This document shows positions 55,731 to 59,134 of a stretch of DNA of 59,134 nt, piece by piece. The DNA comes from NORP309 sp964352735 (GTDB lineage: Bacteria > Pseudomonadota > Gammaproteobacteria > Xanthomonadales > Marinicellaceae). Location: contig CAYGTC010000023.1 in the NCBI GenBank assembly GCA_964352735.1, positions 1 to 59,134 of the forward strand, written 5' to 3'. The notes under the pieces were generated by a model that was not told the origin of the DNA, did no database searches, and saw only the letters and a program-made list of their open reading frames with translations. The translations under genes and the position numbers were made by a program. The number at the start of each line of letters is the position of its first letter. Within the stretch, counting starts at the first letter, position 1.

Positions 55731-56481
55731 AGTGAAGTCCTTGTATTGATTGTTTATTTCTTAATAAAAATGAAATCATGCCTGCTATTACTAGCATCAT
55801 TGCAAAATATTGATAAGCAGATAGCCCATAAAAAGCTTTTTCTGTGTCTCTGATAAATTCTGTTAAAAATCGAAAGCTGCCATAAAATATCATGAACAAG
55901 GCAAAAATTTGCCCTTGAAACTGTTGACGCCTGAAAAAATGAATCAGTATCAAGCCAACAGACAGATGAAAAAACAGTTCAATCATGGCAATTGGGTAAC
56001 GATTGATATCATCTAAATGTTTAATACCTAAGGAAGAATCCGTCTCAACACCCAAACAACAACCAGTAAACCAACATCCAATGCGTCCAATCGCAATTGA
56101 AAAAGGCAAAACAATGGCAAAGCGGTCATTCGGTAACCTTTGATAGTTCATCAGAGGTTTAGCAATTTCTACAAAAATAAAACCAAATAGCAAAGCACCA
56201 ACAATTGATCTGCCTGAAAAAATCAAAGCGCCCCACTCATTAAATGGTCGAAGCGGCCAAATCGCATCGCCCATTAAAACAGCAAGTTTGGCCCCAAAAA
56301 TTGCTCCCAATAATGTAATGCCTTGCAGATAAAAATACTGATTTTTTTCATGTTGAGAACCAAAATCTTTAGTCAAAGGAAAAATAAAAACCAAACAAAA
56401 TGCTGTCGCAACTGAAATAAAATAAATGGGGCTGATCGCAATACCCTGCGAACCAACAATTAAATCATCCATATCCAACAA
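55717..56481 (-). CDS. Lgt-like integral membrane transferase
   Basis: A 254-residue polytopic protein (about seven membrane segments) with the prolipoprotein diacylglyceryl transferase signature in variant form: GRSIVGALLFG (90-100), AIGRIGCWFTGCCLG (130-144, with R133), RYPIAMIELFFH (161-172, E168), and FYGSFRFLTEFIRDTE near the C-terminus. Lgt moves diacylglyceryl from phosphatidylglycerol to a lipobox cysteine. The His-Gly-Gly of E. coli Lgt is replaced here by Val-Gly-Ala, and the lipid-type operon suggests a paralogue with a different acceptor rather than the housekeeping enzyme. It overlaps the genes on both sides by 22 and 14 bases. Confidence 0.82.
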   Translation of the reverse strand: MLDMDDLIVGSQGIAISPIYFISVATAFCLVFIFPLTKDFGSQHEKNQYFYLQGITLLGAIFGAKLAVLMGDAIWPLRPFNEWGALIFSGRSIVGALLFGFIFVEIAKPLMNYQRLPNDRFAIVLPFSIAIGRIGCWFTGCCLGVETDSSLGIKHLDDINRYPIAMIELFFHLSVGLILIHFFRRQQFQGQIFALFMIFYGSFRFLTEFIRDTEKAFYGLSAYQYFAMMLVIAGMISFLLRNKQSIQGLHYGNR

Positions 56482-56789
56482 CCCACAAAAATAAAAAATG
56501 AGACTCCGGCCAAATGATGAATCCGCCGTTCTTTAACATGCAAACGCTGATGATACTTTAACTCATCAATAGCCATACAAGGTAAAGCCAAAATTAAAGC
56601 CAACACAGCAATCATTGTATAACCAGTTATTGCAGACAGCAAAAACACCACAACACATGGTAATATAATCGCATGAAATATCTGTTCGACGCGTGGCACT
56701 TGCCTATCATGTTTATGCATCAACATGTCATAAGCCGTAAAAGTAAGATACGGTATACTTGCTAAAATCAAATAAATATTAAAATCCAC
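56460..56789 (-). CDS. Small polytopic membrane protein (109 aa)
   Basis: Predicted three to four membrane segments (YLILASIPYLTFTAYDML; IFHAIILPCVVVFLLSAITG; MIAVLALILALPCMAI; HLAGVSFFIFVGCWIWM). Histidines cluster in the loops (MHKHDRQ, KYHQRLH, RRIHH). No family recognised. Its 3' end overlaps the Lgt-like start by 22 bases, so it is translationally coupled and probably part of the same membrane complex. Confidence 0.7.
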   Translation of the reverse strand: MDFNIYLILASIPYLTFTAYDMLMHKHDRQVPRVEQIFHAIILPCVVVFLLSAITGYTMIAVLALILALPCMAIDELKYHQRLHVKERRIHHLAGVSFFIFVGCWIWMI

Positions 56790-56803
56790 ATGCCATCCAC
56801 TAA

Positions 56804-57019
56804 TTAATGATTAAATTCAAAACCAACAATACAAATAAGTACGCCTACAAAAATCACCGCACAATCTTTACAGAAATCACTTCCAATATCAGTACCCGCT
56901 CCAAACATGGTATCTGCGGCCAACAGAAAACAGCCCAGACCTAGAACCCTATAACAGGAACTAACCACCCTAATCTTTTCCAAACAATTTTCATAAAAAA
57001 CCTCGGTGAGATTGTTCAT
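56804..57019 (-). CDS. Small membrane protein (71 aa), first gene of the lipid operon
   Basis: I start it at ATG 57019 because AAAGGATT precedes it; the open frame reaches 57070. It encodes MNNLTEVFYENCLEKIRVVS then two hydrophobic segments (VLGLGCFLLAADTMFGAG; CAVIFVGVLICIVGF) with several cysteines (C12, C19, C26, C45, C48 region). No family recognised. It lies 15 bases before the next gene of the operon. Confidence 0.6.
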   Translation of the reverse strand: MNNLTEVFYENCLEKIRVVSSCYRVLGLGCFLLAADTMFGAGTDIGSDFCKDCAVIFVGVLICIVGFEFNH

Positions 57020-57385
57020 ATTTAATCCTTTAAATTCTATAGAGTTAGCAAAAAATATAATAACTAGCACAAATTAATGCTGCAAGTCATCTTCATAAAT
57101 ATCCAAATACAGGTATGCACAGTCTTGTACTAAATGATTGATTTTCATGAGTGATGCCCAGTATTTATAACGGTTATTTTATTACGCGTAAAAAGTCTGT
57201 TGTTTATGGAAAATTTTGATGAAAAACAACAATTTTCAGACCGCAATTGCGCCCTAAGCGGTAGTAATGTCGTTAGAACAAAGATCATTTTGTTGTAATA
57301 TACTAAATAAGCTACAAAATTTCTCAGGCTTAGAATGGCTCTTTTTTATTGGTTATTTGAAGAACATCCTTGTTCATAAAACACC
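57020..57385. other. Promoter region of the lipid operon with repeat copy 2
   Basis: The region must hold the operon promoter. Between 57076 and 57150 the minus strand could encode MKINHLVQDCAYLYLDIYED plus four residues and a stop, probably a gene fragment. The ACGCGT-centred repeat occupies 57160-57239. Confidence 0.4.
57160..57239 (+). repeat. ACGCGT-centred dispersed repeat, copy 2
   Basis: The core TTACGCGTAA is at 57182-57191. The left half is nearly the same as copy 1; the right end diverges after TGTTTATGG. Confidence 0.7.
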
Positions 57386-58096
57386 TTATTCAATAAATTT
57401 ATCCGGGTTAGAATGTGCAAACCCTGTCCATGCTTCTTTATTTTTGTATTTTTCCAATCTAGATTTCATACTATTTATTCTTTGAATATTATTTTCATTC
57501 TTAATTAATAATATTGCTGTTTCTTGCAAAGAAACCGCTTTTGTAAAATCTCCTAGTTGTGCATATACTGCTGCTAGAGTATCCATAACTCCTGATAGTT
57601 GGTTGGATTCATTGCCATGATCTTGCATGATTTTCAAAGCTCTTTTTGCATCAATAAATGAATCATCAGGGCATGTTGCTAATACCCAAGCAATATTATT
57701 CCATGCAACAGAACTATTATAAGATTTAGTGGCTTTTGTTGACCAATAAACGGATAATTCACAATTTTTTTCTAATCCAGCGCTGCCTGCACTATAAAAC
57801 TGGCCCAATTCTAGAGCAGCATCTGAATTGCCGTTTTCTGCTGACTTTTCAAACCAATAGACTGCTTTATATAAATCCCTATCTGGATTATCTTGATGGA
57901 GATAGAGTTCTGCCAAAGAATATTGAGCGTGGGCATCATCATTTTCAGCTCTTAGAATTAATTCATCTACATACAGATTGAATTGCTCTTGTTGATCAGT
58001 ACTTAACTGTAGTTTTTCATGTTGTTGGTTTGATAATTGGGCATTGACATCAGCCATAGCGAATAATACTACACAGATAATAATAGCTTTTTTCAT
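57386..58096 (-). CDS. Exported Sel1/TPR-repeat protein
   Basis: I choose ATG 58096 (AAAGGA nine bases upstream), which yields MKKAIIICVVLFAMADVNAQ as signal peptide; ATG 58102 is the alternative. The product has Sel1-like repeats (DAHAQYSLAELYLHQDNPDR, KAVYWFEKSAENGNSDAALE, LGQFYSAGSAG...YWSTKA) and then a TPR-like pair (VMDTLAAVYAQLGDFTKAVS). Such proteins are periplasmic scaffolds for protein-protein contacts. No partner is evident nearby. Confidence 0.75.
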   Translation of the reverse strand: MKKAIIICVVLFAMADVNAQLSNQQHEKLQLSTDQQEQFNLYVDELILRAENDDAHAQYSLAELYLHQDNPDRDLYKAVYWFEKSAENGNSDAALELGQFYSAGSAGLEKNCELSVYWSTKATKSYNSSVAWNNIAWVLATCPDDSFIDAKRALKIMQDHGNESNQLSGVMDTLAAVYAQLGDFTKAVSLQETAILLIKNENNIQRINSMKSRLEKYKNKEAWTGFAHSNPDKFIE

Positions 58097-58483
58097 TAGC
58101 ATTTTCCTTTTAATTAGATTTAATTTGACAGCATAATTTAATATTAAGTTTGAATTATATTTAATCTTAAAATAAAAATAATACTCGATTCTTCTCGAAG
58201 AAAAAGAGCAAGAACGACATACTGCAATACCCCTTGACGATTTAACCAAGAAAACCACTGTCATTTTTCAGCTCTTTATTTACAACGATTAATTTATTAC
58301 GCGTAAAAATCTGATGTTTATATAAAAATATTATGAAAAAAATATGATCAACGAATCTGACCCTTTTGATTTTATTTATAGTAAGAAATGATAACTAGTA
58401 TTGGTAGGAAATACAATCTTAAACAAGCCAAAAAGTTGGTATATCCGTGTACAATTTTGTCGTATTTATTCTAAATTTATTAT
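58097..58483. other. Intergenic region containing repeat copy 3
   Basis: No gene is visible apart from an unlikely upstream extension of the Sel1 frame. The ACGCGT-centred repeat lies at 58274-58371. Confidence 0.4.
58274..58371 (+). repeat. ACGCGT-centred dispersed repeat, copy 3
   Basis: The core TTACGCGTAA is at 58297-58306. It shares both halves with copy 1, including ATCAACGAATCTGA and CTTTTGATT at the right end. Confidence 0.7.
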
Positions 58484-58882
58484 TCATAATTCATTAGACT
58501 GTTTTTCTTTTTTAATTTTGTCATTATTACTCATATAAAAATACATAAATAAAGATGTAACCAAAATTGAAATAAAGGCATTTAATCTGCCACCGCTGAT
58601 TTGAAGTGCTACTGCTGATGGTAATAAAACTCCAGCTTCATGCTCAACATAAAAAACAGGGCTAATAAATAGACTTATAGATAATACTCTTATAATCCTG
58701 GCATAAATCTCACTTTTCATTTTTTTTATATAATGATTTGCGATACGAGATACTATAAATGCTGCGATAGAGAAAAATACAAACATAAACTGTGAAAACT
58801 CTCCAGCCGATACTCCAGATGCTTGTGCATTAAAAGATATATTTAACAGAATTATACAGCCAATCACAAATCTAAAAATCAT
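58484..58882 (-). CDS. Small membrane protein (132 aa)
   Basis: An N-terminal signal or membrane segment (FRFVIGCIILLNISFNAQA) precedes three more hydrophobic stretches (MFVFFSIAAFIVSRIA; IIRVLSISLFISPVFYV; AFISILVTSLFMYFYM) and a charged tail KIKKEKQSNEL. No family recognised. It starts two bases after the stop of the preceding small gene, so they share a transcript. Confidence 0.65.
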   Translation of the reverse strand: MIFRFVIGCIILLNISFNAQASGVSAGEFSQFMFVFFSIAAFIVSRIANHYIKKMKSEIYARIIRVLSISLFISPVFYVEHEAGVLLPSAVALQISGGRLNAFISILVTSLFMYFYMSNNDKIKKEKQSNEL

Positions 58883-58884
58883 TA

Positions 58885-59134
58885 TTATTTCCTCAAACTC
58901 ATATTATTCTCTTCACTTTCAATAACAATCATTGCTTTATTAGCTCTAATCGCCTGTTTTAACGGAATTGAAGAAATTGATTTCAAATTTGATGATGCTT
59001 GATTTAAAGCTTGAATTACAAACTTTCTTTCTGCAATCGTTTCCATACTTATGTCCCATGGATTATTTATTCCTTGTTGGTAAAGGCCAACGGAAGTACA
59101 CACTATACAAATAAATCAAAATAATAGAAACTGT
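58885..59134 (-). CDS. Partial small exported or membrane protein, cut by the window edge
   Basis: The frame is open to the end of the window: beyond the GTG at 59103 it continues upstream as SIILIYLYSV, hydrophobic enough to be a signal peptide, so the true start is probably outside. The visible 72-83 residues include ISMETIAERKFVIQALNQAS and IPLKQAIRANKAMIVIESEE. No family recognised. It is the upstream partner of the 132-aa membrane protein gene. Confidence 0.5.

Noticed and set aside
57267..57485. 72-aa plus-strand ORF at the end of the Sel1 gene
   Set aside because: It runs antisense into a clear gene, has no ribosome-binding site, and shows low-complexity hydrophobic composition.
1..59134. 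tRNA, rRNA and prophage modules
   Set aside because: No cloverleaf, rRNA-like stretch, integrase, capsid, terminase or lysis cassette was seen; the amidase is a secreted wall enzyme, not an endolysin in a phage cassette.

Overview
The window looks like accessory chromosome of an AT-rich, Gram-negative, marine-type gammaproteobacterium. Supporting signs are many Sec signal peptides, two lipobox lipoproteins, an IPTL-CTERM-type C-terminus on a giant surface protein, FG-GAP/DUF11/choice-of-anchor surface proteins, and MarR, S41 and RAYT-type families. A relative of Marinicella is a guess from protein style, not a demonstrated placement. I saw no rRNA, tRNA, CRISPR array or phage structural module.

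Layout. 1-5.5 kb: an FG-GAP protein with a suspect 5' end, a secreted PI-PLC-like enzyme with a ricin-type lectin tail, a secreted amidase_2 muramoyl amidase, and two copies of a small dispersed repeat. 5.6-12.6 kb: a 1960-aa FG-GAP protein with eleven ~83-aa cysteine-paired repeats, then a SnoaL-like protein. 12.9-24.4 kb: a secreted PHP/PKD protein, an FAD amine-oxidase-like enzyme paired with a probable beta-barrel partner, an isochorismatase-fold hydrolase, an S51-like peptidase, an S41 peptidase-MarR operon behind a perfect 54-bp palindrome, and a cyclophilin lipoprotein. 24.4-37.6 kb: decayed gene remnants, then a ~4000-codon DUF11 surface-protein gene broken by one frameshift and three in-frame TAA codons, all in its 5' 40%. 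37.6-48.3 kb: coupled secreted proteins, small unknown genes, a Qnr-like pentapeptide protein, a GEVED protein, a beta-helix protein, and a graveyard of IS110, IS3 and RAYT fragments, REP-like hairpins and a 419-bp near-identical duplication. 48.4-52.3 kb: a minus-strand run of seven small genes, including an endonuclease V-like and a PTH2-like protein. 52.5-57.0 kb: a compressed seven-gene minus-strand operon. 57.4 kb to the end: Sel1/TPR and small membrane proteins.

The most promising candidate for an undescribed system is the 52.5-57.0 kb operon. It encodes two small membrane proteins, an Lgt-like integral membrane transferase, another single-pass membrane protein, a ferritin-like diiron protein, a multi-cluster radical SAM enzyme with the layout of the MJ0619/tetraether-synthase group, and a membrane fatty-acid-hydroxylase/sterol-desaturase family enzyme. 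Neighbouring genes overlap or abut, with one gap of 15 nt. Together they suggest a membrane-lipid or lipoprotein acyl-chain modification pathway; this is inference. Other notable items are a recurring C-terminal IFxxGFE tag on otherwise unrelated secreted proteins, a self-complementary operator/leader upstream of the S41-MarR operon, a duplication ending exactly at a start codon, and three families of short dispersed repeats.
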